The notes under the pieces were generated by a model. The model was given only the letters and a program-made list of their open reading frames with translations. It searched no databases and was not told where the DNA came from. A stretch of 9,774 nt of DNA, taken from NCBI GenBank assembly GCA_030643665.1, contig DAOWKS010000019.1:1-9774 (forward strand), written 5' to 3'. Positions 1-6,384 of this stretch are shown in pieces. The translations under genes were made by a program, and so were the position numbers. Source of the DNA: a bacterium (GTDB taxonomy: Bacteria > Patescibacteriota > Minisyncoccia > Minisyncoccales > JAGMAB01). Positions within the stretch are counted from its first letter, which is position 1; each line of letters starts with the position of its first letter.

Positions 1-134
1 CCGGAAGGCAAGCGAACCCATTGTAAATTTGGGTATTTTCTTTTTTTAATGGTTGGATTATATTTTCCCCGCAGTTTTACCAACTTTCCAACCATCATTG
101 ATTTTTTGCCGCAGATAGCGCATTGTTTTGCCAT
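1..134 (-). CDS. rpmB: 50S ribosomal protein L28, partial (5' part)
   Basis: Read on the minus strand from an ATG at 134-132, the frame stays open to the window edge, giving 44 codons plus two bases. The protein begins MAKQCAICGKKSMM, continues with LRGKYNPT (residues 21-28), and reaches PNLQWVRLPS (35-44). The Cys5-x-x-Cys8 pair followed by GK, the basic middle and the PNLQ-V-R block are the pattern of bacterial L28, here the form with an N-terminal zinc-knuckle half. L28 is a 50S subunit protein. The 3' part is outside the window, so total length and the second cysteine pair cannot be seen. It is transcribed divergently from the neighbouring M50 protease gene. There is no Shine-Dalgarno sequence, and a promoter lies only 9 bp upstream of the ATG. 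The identification comes from motif recognition by eye and is fairly secure. Confidence 0.88.
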   Translation of the reverse strand, partial: MAKQCAICGKKSMMVGKLVKLRGKYNPTIKKRKYPNLQWVRLPS

Positions 135-143
135 AATAATTAA

Positions 144-172
144 ATGATAAACTTTTTTTATTTTTTTGGCAA
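144..172 (-). promoter_or_regulatory. Promoter of rpmB (divergent, near-leaderless)
   Basis: On the minus strand, TTGCCA (172-167) is followed after 17 bp by TATCAT (149-144), and the rpmB ATG begins 9 bp further on at 134. A start about 7 bp after the -10 box would leave a leader of roughly 3 nt. The -35 box overlaps that of the opposite promoter in the 7-bp sequence TTGGCAA (166-172). This is a prediction from box match and spacing. Confidence 0.6.
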
Positions 173-194
173 GCGTTTTTAATTATGCTATGAT
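166..194 (+). promoter_or_regulatory. Promoter of the M50 protease gene (extended -10, leaderless)
   Basis: TTGGCA (166-171), a 17-bp spacer and TATGAT (189-194), with TGC directly before the -10 box (an extended -10). The ATG starts at 201, 6 bp after the -10 box, so transcription would begin at or within a base or two of the start codon. No Shine-Dalgarno sequence is present, in keeping with a leaderless message. Confidence 0.65.
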
Positions 195-200
195 AAAAAA

Positions 201-833
201 ATGTTTTTAGAATACATTTTCCTCATCATTATTCTTATTTTTTCCATTGTTATCCATGAGGTTTCTCATGGACTTATGGCAAATTATTTAGGCGACCCGA
301 CAGCAAAGAATGCCGGCCGCCTTACTTTGAATCCAATAAAACACTTAGACCCGGTCGGCTCTGTTATAGTGCCTCTTTTTTTAATTTTAATGACCAAATT
401 AACCGGAGGCGGAATTATTTTCGGTTGGGCAAAACCGGTTCCTATTAATCCTTATAATTTTAAAGACCAGAAATATGGTTCTGCCAAAGTAGCTCTGGCC
501 GGTCCGGCTTCAAACTTGGCAGTAGCTTTGGTTTTCGGTTCAGCTCTAAGATTTTTACCTGTATTAGTTGATTTTCAAGGGCTTTATTTAATGTTTTCTT
601 TTATTGTTTACATAAACATACTTTTAGCGGTATTTAATTTATTGCCTGTTCCTCCTTTGGACGGTTCTCATATTCTTTTTACTTTTTTGCCTCAAAAAAT
701 GGAGAACGTAAGAATATTTTTAAGCCAATTCGGTCTTTTTATCCTGCTTTTTATTATTTTCTTTTTCTTTCCTTGGATTGTTTTAATTATTAACTGGATT
801 TTTACTTTAATCGTCGGCGCCCCTCTTTTTTAG
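201..833 (+). CDS. M50 (site-2 protease family) intramembrane metalloprotease
   Basis: A 210-residue hydrophobic protein with the zinc-metalloprotease motif H19-E-V-S-H23 inside the first membrane segment. It also has the second motif NLLPVPPLDG (146-155), whose Asp154 is expected to be the third zinc ligand. Membrane segments are visible at about 2-18, 50-66, 95-120, 128-150 and 172-205. No PDZ or CBS domain is present, so this is the minimal M50 form common in small-genome bacteria. The family cleaves membrane-embedded helices, often in regulated proteolysis of anti-sigma factors; the substrate here is unknown. GWAKPVPINPYNF (75-87) is a typical family segment before the AGPASN helix (100-105). 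It is a single gene with its own promoter and terminator, beside ribosomal genes with no obvious functional link. The start is fixed by the promoter position and an in-frame stop at 180-182. Confidence 0.92.
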   Translation: MFLEYIFLIIILIFSIVIHEVSHGLMANYLGDPTAKNAGRLTLNPIKHLDPVGSVIVPLFLILMTKLTGGGIIFGWAKPVPINPYNFKDQKYGSAKVALAGPASNLAVALVFGSALRFLPVLVDFQGLYLMFSFIVYINILLAVFNLLPVPPLDGSHILFTFLPQKMENVRIFLSQFGLFILLFIIFFFFPWIVLIINWIFTLIVGAPLF

Positions 834-843
834 ATTTAAACTT

Positions 844-887
844 GGGCAGAATATAAGTTTATTCAATTTTTGCCCTTCTTTTTTTTT
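844..887 (+). terminator. Intrinsic terminator after the M50 gene
   Basis: GGGCA-GAATA (844-853), loop taagtt, TATTC (860-864), a 6-nt bulge and TGCCC (871-875) form a 10-bp stem. It is followed by a T-rich run to 887 broken by a single C. The T run ends in the -35 box of the rpsL promoter, so termination and new initiation are back to back. The bulge makes the fold somewhat uncertain. Confidence 0.55.
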
Positions 888-914
888 GACATTTAATTTG
901 AGGTTTGCTATATT
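886..914 (+). promoter_or_regulatory. Main promoter of the str cluster (rpsL)
   Basis: Perfect TTGACA (886-891), a 17-bp spacer, and TATATT (909-914) preceded by TGC (extended -10). The rpsL ATG is at 924, 9 bp after the -10 box, so the leader should be only about 2-4 nt. It has the same layout as the M50 promoter and is the best sigma-70-type match on the plus strand of this window. Confidence 0.75.
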
Positions 915-923
915 ATATTTATT

Positions 924-1337
924 ATGCCGACTATTCATCAATTAACTAAAAAACCGAGAAAGAAAACAAAAAAGCTTGGAAAGAGGCCGGCTTTGGAATT
1001 TGGTTTTAATGTTTTAAAAAACCGACCCAGGAAATATTCCTCTCCTTTTAAAAGAGGCGTTTGTCTTAAGGTTTTTACGGTAACGCCCAAAAAACCGAAT
1101 TCTGCTTTGAGAAAAGTAGCCAGGGTTCGTTTAACTAATGGAATGGAAGTGACCGCTTATATCCCGGGCGTTGGCCATAATCTTCAAGAACACTCTGTGA
1201 TTTTAATCAGGGGAGGAAGAGTAAAAGATTTGCCCGGAGTAAGATACCATGTGGTCAGGGGGATTTTAGACACCGGCGGGGTGGAAGGAAGAAAGCAGAG
1301 CAGAAGCAAATACGGAGCTAAAAAGGAGAAGAAGTAA
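924..1337 (+). CDS. rpsL: 30S ribosomal protein S12
   Basis: A 137-residue S12, the decoding-centre protein of the 30S subunit. The conserved TPKKPNSALRK block (54-64) and GGRVKDLPGVRYH (97-109) are intact. By motif alignment Lys56 and Lys101 correspond to E. coli Lys43 and Lys88 (Met counted), the usual streptomycin-resistance positions, and both have the sensitive-type lysine. Compared with the 124-residue E. coli protein there is an insertion of about 13 residues between PALE (22-25) and KRGVC (43-47), rich in aromatic and basic residues; as I recall such an insertion is common in Parcubacteria. It is first in the str cluster, 9 bp behind an extended -10 promoter and without a Shine-Dalgarno sequence. 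Confidence 0.97.
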   Translation: MPTIHQLTKKPRKKTKKLGKRPALEFGFNVLKNRPRKYSSPFKRGVCLKVFTVTPKKPNSALRKVARVRLTNGMEVTAYIPGVGHNLQEHSVILIRGGRVKDLPGVRYHVVRGILDTGGVEGRKQSRSKYGAKKEKK

Positions 1338-1338
1338 A

Positions 1339-1381
1339 TTTATGTCTAAAAAAATCATAAGTTTTTTATGTCTAAAAAAAT
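1339..1381 (+). repeat. Duplicated rpsG start region with an overlapping 13-codon upstream ORF
   Basis: TTTATGTCTAAAAAAAT occurs at 1339-1355 and again at 1365-1381, 26 bp apart; the second copy holds the true rpsG start at 1368. The first ATG (1342) opens a 13-codon ORF, MSKKIISFLCLKK, that runs through the rpsG start and stops at 1381-1383. AAGGAG (1323-1328, inside the rpsL tail) lies 13 nt before the first ATG but 39 nt before the true one. Whether the small ORF is translated is unknown. Confidence 0.5.
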
Positions 1382-1832
1382 AACAAAACGAATAATTCCT
1401 CCAGACATAATTTTTGACGATGTTACGGTTGCCAAATTTATCAATCAGGTTATGAAGCGCGGCAAGAAAACAATTGCCCAGAAAATTGTTTATAAATGTT
1501 TTGACATTGTTAAAGAAAAAGCCAAAAAACAACCTTTGGAAGTTTTTGAGCAGGCGCTTAAAAATGTTACGCCTTTGTTGGAGGTAAAATCAAAAAGAAT
1601 TGGCGGAGCCACTTATCAAGTTCCAAGAGAAGTAAAAACAGAAAGGGGATTATGTTTGGCTATGCGCTGGCTCCTTCAGGCGGCAAAATCCAAAAAAGGA
1701 AAACCAATGAAGGAAAAATTAGCTGAAGAATTAATTGCCGCTTCAAAGAATGAAGGAATAGCTATAAAAAAGAAAGAAGATACTCATCGGATGGCTGAAG
1801 CCAACCGCGCCTTTGCCCACTTTGCCAGATAG
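1368..1832 (+). CDS. rpsG: 30S ribosomal protein S7
   Basis: A 154-residue S7, close to the usual 156 residues. S7 nucleates assembly of the 30S head by binding the 3' major domain of 16S rRNA and touches the E-site tRNA. The family signature, EVKSKRIGGATYQVPREV (72-89), is the beta-hairpin region, and the C-terminal helix ends HRMAEANRAFAHFAR (140-154). The start at 1368 is the only ATG in frame, since an in-frame stop lies at 1347-1349. The gene follows rpsL after 30 bp and precedes fusA by 9 bp, the standard str order. Its start region is partly duplicated 26 bp upstream, creating a short overlapping ORF in another frame that may influence initiation. Confidence 0.96.
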   Translation: MSKKITKRIIPPDIIFDDVTVAKFINQVMKRGKKTIAQKIVYKCFDIVKEKAKKQPLEVFEQALKNVTPLLEVKSKRIGGATYQVPREVKTERGLCLAMRWLLQAAKSKKGKPMKEKLAEELIAASKNEGIAIKKKEDTHRMAEANRAFAHFAR

Positions 1833-1841
1833 ATTTATTTT

Positions 1842-3917
1842 ATGCCAAGAGAATATCCAATTGAAAAATATAGAAACATCGGCATTATTGCTCATATTGA
1901 TGCCGGTAAAACAACCGTTACTGAACGGATGCTTTTTTATACCGGAATTTCCCATAAAATCGGGGAGGTGCATGACGGTCAGGCGATTATGGACTGGATG
2001 GAGCAGGAAAGAGAAAGGGGAATTACCATTACTTCGGCGGCGACTACTTGTTTTTGGTTAGGCCATCGTATAAACATTATTGATACGCCGGGCCATATTG
2101 ATTTCACCGTAGAGGTTCAACGTTCTTTGCGGGTTTTGGACGGCGCGGTAGTGATTTTTGACGGCGTGGCCGGCGTGGAGCCGCAAACAGAGACGGTTTG
2201 GCGCCAGGCAGATAAATTTGAAGTTCCCAGAATATGCTTTATTAATAAAATAGACAGAATGGGAGCTGATTTTGAAAAATCTCTGGAGACAATTTGGCAG
2301 ATATTGTCTCCTTTGGCTGTTGCTTTGCAGCTGCCAATAGGCCAGGAAGAAAAATTTGAAGGAGTAATTGATTTGCTTGATATGAAAGCCATTAAGTTTG
2401 AAGGAGATTTCGGCGAAATTGTTAAAAGCAAGGAAATTCCTGAAAATTTAAAAGAAAAGGCAAAAGAATGGAGAGCCAAAGCAGTTGAAAAAATTGTGGC
2501 TGAAGACGAAACACTTTTAGAAAAATATTTAGCCAAGCAGGAAATTTCAGCGGAAGAATTAAAAAAGGTCTTAAGAAAGGCGGTCTTGAGTTACAAATTA
2601 ATCCCGGTGTTGTGCGGCTCGGCTTTGCATAATAAAGGAGTTCAACTCTTATTGGATGCGATAGTAAATTTTCTTCCTTGTCCGCTTGACCTTCCGCCGG
2701 TCAGGGGAAGCGACCCAAAAACCGGAGAAGAAACAGAGAGAAAATCAGAAGACCAAGAGCCATTTTCCGCATTAGCTTTTAAAATCGCCACAGATCCTTT
2801 TGTCGGCACTTTAACTTATTTTCGAGTTTATTCGGGCTGTTTGACAAAAGGATCTTATTTATTAAACGCAAACACGGGGCAAAGAGAAAGAATCGGCCGG
2901 ATGCTGCGGATGCATGCTCAGGAACGCGAAGAAGTTTCCGAGGTCTTTGCCGGCGATATTGCCGCTACCGTGGGACTTAAAAATACCGGCACAGGCCATA
3001 CTCTTTGCGACGAAAACCATGTGATTATTCTGGAAAAAATTATTTTCCCGGAGCCGGTAATTTCCATTCGTATAGAACCAAAAACAAAAGCTGACCAGGA
3101 AAAAATGGGTTTGGCTTTAAAAAAGCTGGCTGAAGAAGACCCGACTTTTAGAATAAAAACCGACGCGGAAACAGGAGAAGTAATTATTTCCGGGATGGGC
3201 GAGTTGCATTTGGAAGTGCTTACTGATAGAATGAAAAGAGAATTTAAAGTTGACGCATCGGTTGGACGGCCACAGGTGGCATATAAAGAAACCATTAAAA
3301 ATACGGCTGAGGCCGAAGGCAAATATATTAAACAGTCAGGCGGTCGGGGACAATACGGACATGTTTGGTTAAGAGTAGAGCCGAAAGAACGGGGCCAGGG
3401 CTTTGAATTTATTGATGAAATAAAAGGAGGAACAATACCTAAAGAATTTATTCCGGCAGTTGAAAAAGGAATAAAAGAAGCGATAGACAAGGGTGTGGTA
3501 GCCGGCTACCCTCTCGTAGATTTTTCAGTAGCGCTTTATGACGGTTCTTTTCACGAAGTTGATTCTTCGGAAATAGCTTTCAAAATTGCCGGTTCTATGG
3601 CGCTTCAAGAGGCCTGCAAGAGAGCAAAAGCGATTTTATTAGAGCCGGTTATGAGAGTGGAAGTAATTGTTCCGGCAGAATTTTTCGGTGATGTTATCGG
3701 CGATTTGTCAGCTCGAAGGGGAAAAATAGGAGAAACCAAGGACAGGTTGCAAATGAAGGTAATTTCAGTTAAAGTACCTTTGTCTGAAATGTTTGGTTAT
3801 GCCACTGCTTTGCGGTCATTGACCGGTGGCAGAGGCACATTTACTATGGAATTTGCGTATTATGAAGAAATTTCCCAGAATATTACCCAGGAGATTATTG
3901 AAGGAAAAAGAAAGTAA
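1842..3917 (+). CDS. fusA: Elongation factor G
   Basis: A 691-residue EF-G, the GTPase that drives tRNA-mRNA translocation and, with RRF, ribosome recycling. GTP-binding elements are complete: P-loop AHIDAGKTT (17-25), switch I RGITI (59-63), DTPGH (81-85) and NKID (135-138). Domain II follows from about residue 305, and domains III to V carry the usual motifs, including GMGELHLEVL (451-460). In domain IV, GSFHEVDS places His571 at the tip that enters the decoding site (equivalent to E. coli His583 by motif). Length is normal. It begins 9 bp after rpsG with no Shine-Dalgarno sequence, so translation probably depends on coupling or an unstructured start. Nothing is missing or broken. Confidence 0.97.
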   Translation: MPREYPIEKYRNIGIIAHIDAGKTTVTERMLFYTGISHKIGEVHDGQAIMDWMEQERERGITITSAATTCFWLGHRINIIDTPGHIDFTVEVQRSLRVLDGAVVIFDGVAGVEPQTETVWRQADKFEVPRICFINKIDRMGADFEKSLETIWQILSPLAVALQLPIGQEEKFEGVIDLLDMKAIKFEGDFGEIVKSKEIPENLKEKAKEWRAKAVEKIVAEDETLLEKYLAKQEISAEELKKVLRKAVLSYKLIPVLCGSALHNKGVQLLLDAIVNFLPCPLDLPPVRGSDPKTGEETERKSEDQEPFSALAFKIATDPFVGTLTYFRVYSGCLTKGSYLLNANTGQRERIGRMLRMHAQEREEVSEVFAGDIAATVGLKNTGTGHTLCDENHVIILEKIIFPEPVISIRIEPKTKADQEKMGLALKKLAEEDPTFRIKTDAETGEVIISGMGELHLEVLTDRMKREFKVDASVGRPQVAYKETIKNTAEAEGKYIKQSGGRGQYGHVWLRVEPKERGQGFEFIDEIKGGTIPKEFIPAVEKGIKEAIDKGVVAGYPLVDFSVALYDGSFHEVDSSEIAFKIAGSMALQEACKRAKAILLEPVMRVEVIVPAEFFGDVIGDLSARRGKIGETKDRLQMKVISVKVPLSEMFGYATALRSLTGGRGTFTMEFAYYEEISQNITQEIIEGKRK

Positions 3918-3921
3918 ACTA

Positions 3922-3960
3922 TTGACTTTATTTTTAAAGTGAGTAAGATAACAATATAAT
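3922..3960 (+). promoter_or_regulatory. Candidate promoter(s) for tuf
   Basis: TTGACT (3922-3927) is followed after 16 bp by TAAGAT (3944-3949). A perfect TATAAT also stands at 3955-3960 but has only a poor -35 box at the right distance. Either would give a leader of about 80-95 nt that contains the long hairpin at 3965-4038. The choice between them cannot be made from sequence. Confidence 0.4.
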
Positions 3961-3964
3961 TAAA

Positions 3965-4038
3965 TTTAGGTATTTAGAGTTTAGCGTTTAGGGGATTAGT
4001 AGAAATAACTAAAAACCTAAAACCTAAATCCTAAACCC
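3965..4038 (+). repeat. Telomere-like (TTTAGG)n/(CCTAAA)n hairpin in the tuf leader
   Basis: The left arm (3965-4000) has four degenerate TTTAG units. The right arm (4008-4038) has their complement as CCTAAA-type units. They fold into an imperfect stem of about 30 bp with a 7-nt loop (4001-4007). It ends 8 nt before the tuf ATG. No T run follows, so it is not a standard terminator. It could slow or tune tuf translation or RNA decay, or be a dispersed palindromic element. Confidence 0.7.
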
Positions 4039-4046
4039 TGTAAAAA

Positions 4047-5246
4047 ATGGCTGAGAAAGCAAAATTTGAGAGGACAAAACCTCATCTTAATATCGGCACT
4101 ATTGGTCATGTTGACCATGGTAAAACCACTTTGACCGCGGCTATCCTTAAAATTATAAAAATGAAAGGGCTTAGCGCTTCGGAAAAGAGTATTGAGCAGA
4201 TTGACTCCGCGCCGGAAGAAAAGGCGCGCGGTTTGACAATTAATATCTGCCATACTGAATTTGAAACAGAAAACCGGCACTATGCTTTAATTGACTGTCC
4301 GGGTCACGCTGATTATATTAAAAATATGATTACCGGCGCCGCGCAGATGGATGGAGCTGTTTTAGTTGTTTCCGCGTCTGACGGTCCAATGCCTCAAACC
4401 AGAGAGCATATTCTTTTAGCCCGCCAGGTCGGATTGCCCAAGATTATTGTCTTTTTAAATAAATGCGATACTGTAGATGATACAGAAATGATTGATTTGG
4501 TTGAAGGCGAAATCAGAGAACTTTTGAAGAAATACAATTATCCCGGAGATGAAGTTCCGATAGTTCGCGGTTCGGCTTTGAAAGCGCTTGAGGCAAAATC
4601 AATTGACGATGAACCAGTCAAGCCAATTCTTGACTTGATTAAAGCAATAGACGAGCACATTCCCGAGCCGGCCAGAGAAACGGAAAAGCCGTTTTTAATG
4701 GCAATTGAAGATGTTTTTTCTATTGCCGGTCGCGGCACCGTTGCCACTGGCAGAGTTGAGAGAGGAGTTGTTCATCCCAACGAGGAAGTTGAATTAGTCG
4801 GATTAAAACCCACGGTAAAAACAACGGTGGTGAGCGTTGAAATGTTTAACAAAATTTTAGACGAAGGCAGAGCTGGTGACAATGTCGGAATTTTACTGAG
4901 AGGTCTTAAAAAAGAAGAAATTGAAAGAGGCCAGGTTTTAATAAAACCGGGTTCGGTTACTCCTCATACTGAATTTGAAAGTGAGGTTTATATTTTGACT
5001 AAAGAAGAAGGTGGCAGACATACGCCATTCTTTTCCGGTTACAAACCGCAGCTTTATTTTAGAACCACTGATATTACCGGCGATATAGTTTTACCGGAAG
5101 GAACAGAAATGGTAATGCCCGGCGATACTGTGAATTTGAAAGTTAAATTAATTGCGCCGGTTGCTATGGAAGAAAAACAGAGATTTGCCATCAGGGAAGG
5201 AGGAAAGACAGTTGGCGCCGGAGTAGTGATAAAGATTATAAAGTAA
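4047..5246 (+). CDS. tuf: Elongation factor Tu
   Basis: A 399-residue EF-Tu, the GTPase that brings aminoacyl-tRNA to the ribosomal A site. The G domain shows GHVDHGKT (20-27), switch I ARGLTI (60-65), DCPGH with catalytic His87 (83-87) and NKCD (138-141). Domain II starts near residue 215 with PFLMAIEDVF. Domain III includes the region around GGRHTPFFSGYKPQ and ends in FAIREGG-TVGAGVV before the C terminus. Switch I has Leu63 where most bacteria have Ile (RGITI), a conservative change. The gene is separated from fusA by 129 bp holding a possible promoter and a large hairpin, so it may be expressed above the rest of the operon, as EF-Tu demand requires. There is no Shine-Dalgarno sequence; the ATG follows an A-rich run. 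Confidence 0.97.
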   Translation: MAEKAKFERTKPHLNIGTIGHVDHGKTTLTAAILKIIKMKGLSASEKSIEQIDSAPEEKARGLTINICHTEFETENRHYALIDCPGHADYIKNMITGAAQMDGAVLVVSASDGPMPQTREHILLARQVGLPKIIVFLNKCDTVDDTEMIDLVEGEIRELLKKYNYPGDEVPIVRGSALKALEAKSIDDEPVKPILDLIKAIDEHIPEPARETEKPFLMAIEDVFSIAGRGTVATGRVERGVVHPNEEVELVGLKPTVKTTVVSVEMFNKILDEGRAGDNVGILLRGLKKEEIERGQVLIKPGSVTPHTEFESEVYILTKEEGGRHTPFFSGYKPQLYFRTTDITGDIVLPEGTEMVMPGDTVNLKVKLIAPVAMEEKQRFAIREGGKTVGAGVVIKIIK

Positions 5247-5282
5247 ATTATCAATTGGAAATTAATTTAAGGTTCTTTTAAG

Positions 5283-5624
5283 ATGCCGACAAAAAAGAAA
5301 GCTGCAGAAGAAAAAGAGATTAAGCCAAGGTTAAGAATAAAGCTTCGGGCTTACGACCACAAAGTAATTGATAATTCTGCCCGCCAGATTATTGAGACAG
5401 TTTTGCGTTATGGCGCTGAAGTTTTAGGGCCTATTCCTTTACCGACAGAAATCAAAAAATACACGGTGAATAGGGCTTCTTTTGTTCATAAAGACGCGCG
5501 TGAACAGTTTGAAATGAGAATTCATAAGCGTATGATTGATGTCTTAAATCCTAATCAAAAAGTCATTGACGCTTTAATGGGTTTGAATTTATCAGCCGGG
5601 GTTGATATTGAAATTAAAATGTAA
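5283..5624 (+). CDS. rpsJ: 30S ribosomal protein S10 (NusE)
   Basis: A 113-residue S10, about 10 residues longer than the E. coli protein because of a lysine/glutamate-rich N-terminal tail (1-16). The core starts at LRIKLRAYDH (17-26), contains GPIPLPT (49-55) at the base of the long loop that reaches into the 30S head, and ends with DALMGLNLSAGVDIEI (96-111). S10 also acts as NusE, partnering NusB and NusG in transcription antitermination. It follows tuf by 36 bp, linking the str and S10 clusters. Only a weak AAGG at 5269-5272 precedes the ATG. Directly after its stop codon begins copy A of a repeated element, and then a terminator-like hairpin, so transcription may end or be attenuated here. 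Confidence 0.96.
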   Translation: MPTKKKAAEEKEIKPRLRIKLRAYDHKVIDNSARQIIETVLRYGAEVLGPIPLPTEIKKYTVNRASFVHKDAREQFEMRIHKRMIDVLNPNQKVIDALMGLNLSAGVDIEIKM

Positions 5625-5686
5625 GAACCTGCCTCGCTTCGCTCGGCAGAACCTTAATTCGTTAATGTGTAAATATATATCTTGAA
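5625..5686 (+). repeat. GAACCT-bracketed intergenic element, copy A
   Basis: It begins immediately after the rpsJ TAA. GAACCT (5625-5630) and GAACCTT (5649-5655) flank a hairpin with stem CTGCC/GGCAG (5629-5633, 5645-5649). An AT-rich tail then runs to CTTGAA (5681-5686). The tail after the hairpin matches copy B (8667-8705) with four mismatches and one indel over about 38 positions, while the hairpin stems differ in sequence. Function unknown. Confidence 0.75.
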
Positions 5687-5717
5687 TGAAAAATCAGTAA
5701 AATAGTCATGGAAGAAA

Positions 5718-5740
5718 AAAACCGGGCTATGCCCGGTTTT
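5718..5740 (+). terminator. Perfect 10-bp hairpin between rpsJ and rplC (terminator or attenuator)
   Basis: AAAACCGGGC (5718-5727), loop TAT and GCCCGGTTTT (5731-5740) form a perfect GC-cored stem with terminal A and T runs. It could act in either direction. The free T tract after the stem is lacking, so termination may be partial. The hairpin sits inside a 15-codon ORF (5708-5755, MEEKNRAMPGFQLSA) that ends 12 nt before the rplC start, a layout that could allow translation-dependent attenuation; this is speculative. Confidence 0.5.
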
Positions 5741-5767
5741 CAATTATCAGCATAAATTAGCGGTAAT

Positions 5768-6382
5768 ATGAAATTTATATTAGGAAAAAAATTGGAGATG
5801 TCGCAGATTTTTGACAAAAAAGGACAAGTAATCCCGGTAACTTTAGTTGAAGCCGGACCTTGCGTGGTTACCCAAATAAAAACAAAAAACCAAGATAAGT
5901 ATGAAGCAATTCAGATTGGATTTGAAAAGATTGAGAAAAAAAATAAGATTAAAAAAACAATGAAGGGAAAAGAGTTTAAATATATCAGAGAATTCAATTT
6001 ACAATACACAAAAGATAAGCTTCAAGATACAAAAATAGGGGATAAGATTGATGTGGCTGTTTTTCAGGAAGGGGACAAAGTAAAAATTGCCGGGATTTCC
6101 AAGGGTAAAGGATTTCAGGGCGGAGTAAAAAGATGGGGATTTCATGGAAGAAATGCGACTCACGGCACAAAACACGAACAGAGAACTTTAGGTTCAGTAG
6201 GCAGCGCTTATCCGGAAAGAGTAATCAAAGGCAAGAAAATGCCGGGCAGAATGGGCGCTGACAGAGTAACAGTAAAGAATTTAGAAATAGTAAAAGTAGA
6301 CAAAGAAAATAATTTATTGGCTGTGAAAGGAGCGGTGCCCGGGAGAAGGGGAACATTGCTGGAGATTCGCTCGGGAAGCTAA
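5768..6382 (+). CDS. rplC: 50S ribosomal protein L3
   Basis: A 204-residue L3, near the usual 205-210 residues. L3 is an early-assembly 50S protein whose central loop approaches the peptidyl-transferase centre. Visible family segments are GKKLEMSQIF (6-15), SKGKGFQGGVKRW (111-123), the extended loop with RVIKGKKMPGRMG (151-163), and the C-terminal VKGAVPGRRG (187-196). The ATG at 5768 is the only in-frame choice because a stop lies at 5753-5755. There is no Shine-Dalgarno sequence. Unlike the usual tight S10 operon, 143 bp separate it from rpsJ and 415 bp from rplD, each gap with hairpins, so rplC may form its own unit. Confidence 0.96.
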   Translation: MKFILGKKLEMSQIFDKKGQVIPVTLVEAGPCVVTQIKTKNQDKYEAIQIGFEKIEKKNKIKKTMKGKEFKYIREFNLQYTKDKLQDTKIGDKIDVAVFQEGDKVKIAGISKGKGFQGGVKRWGFHGRNATHGTKHEQRTLGSVGSAYPERVIKGKKMPGRMGADRVTVKNLEIVKVDKENNLLAVKGAVPGRRGTLLEIRSGS

Positions 6383-6384
6383 TT

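Noticed and set aside
16..47. ACCCA...TGGGT hairpin followed by a T run, looking like a plus-strand terminator
   Set aside because: It lies within the minus-strand L28 reading frame, whose protein match explains the sequence; the stem is only 5 bp.
49..95. Inverted repeat ATGGTTGGA / TCCAACCAT
   Set aside because: Both arms are in the rpmB coding sequence and the loop of about 29 nt makes it weak; most likely chance.
1813..2061. 82-codon plus-strand frame overlapping rpsG and fusA
   Set aside because: A shadow of fusA in another frame; it overlaps the EF-G P-loop region and has no features of its own.
2918..3490. 190-codon minus-strand frame inside fusA
   Set aside because: Antisense to conserved EF-G domains; Ser/Pro-rich composition is typical of a reverse-frame shadow, and no promoter or ribosome site was seen.
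3965..4038. Genuine telomere or CRISPR-like array from the TTTAGG/CCTAAA units
   Set aside because: Units are degenerate, only about four per arm and arranged as a palindrome within an operon; there are no spacers or array structure.
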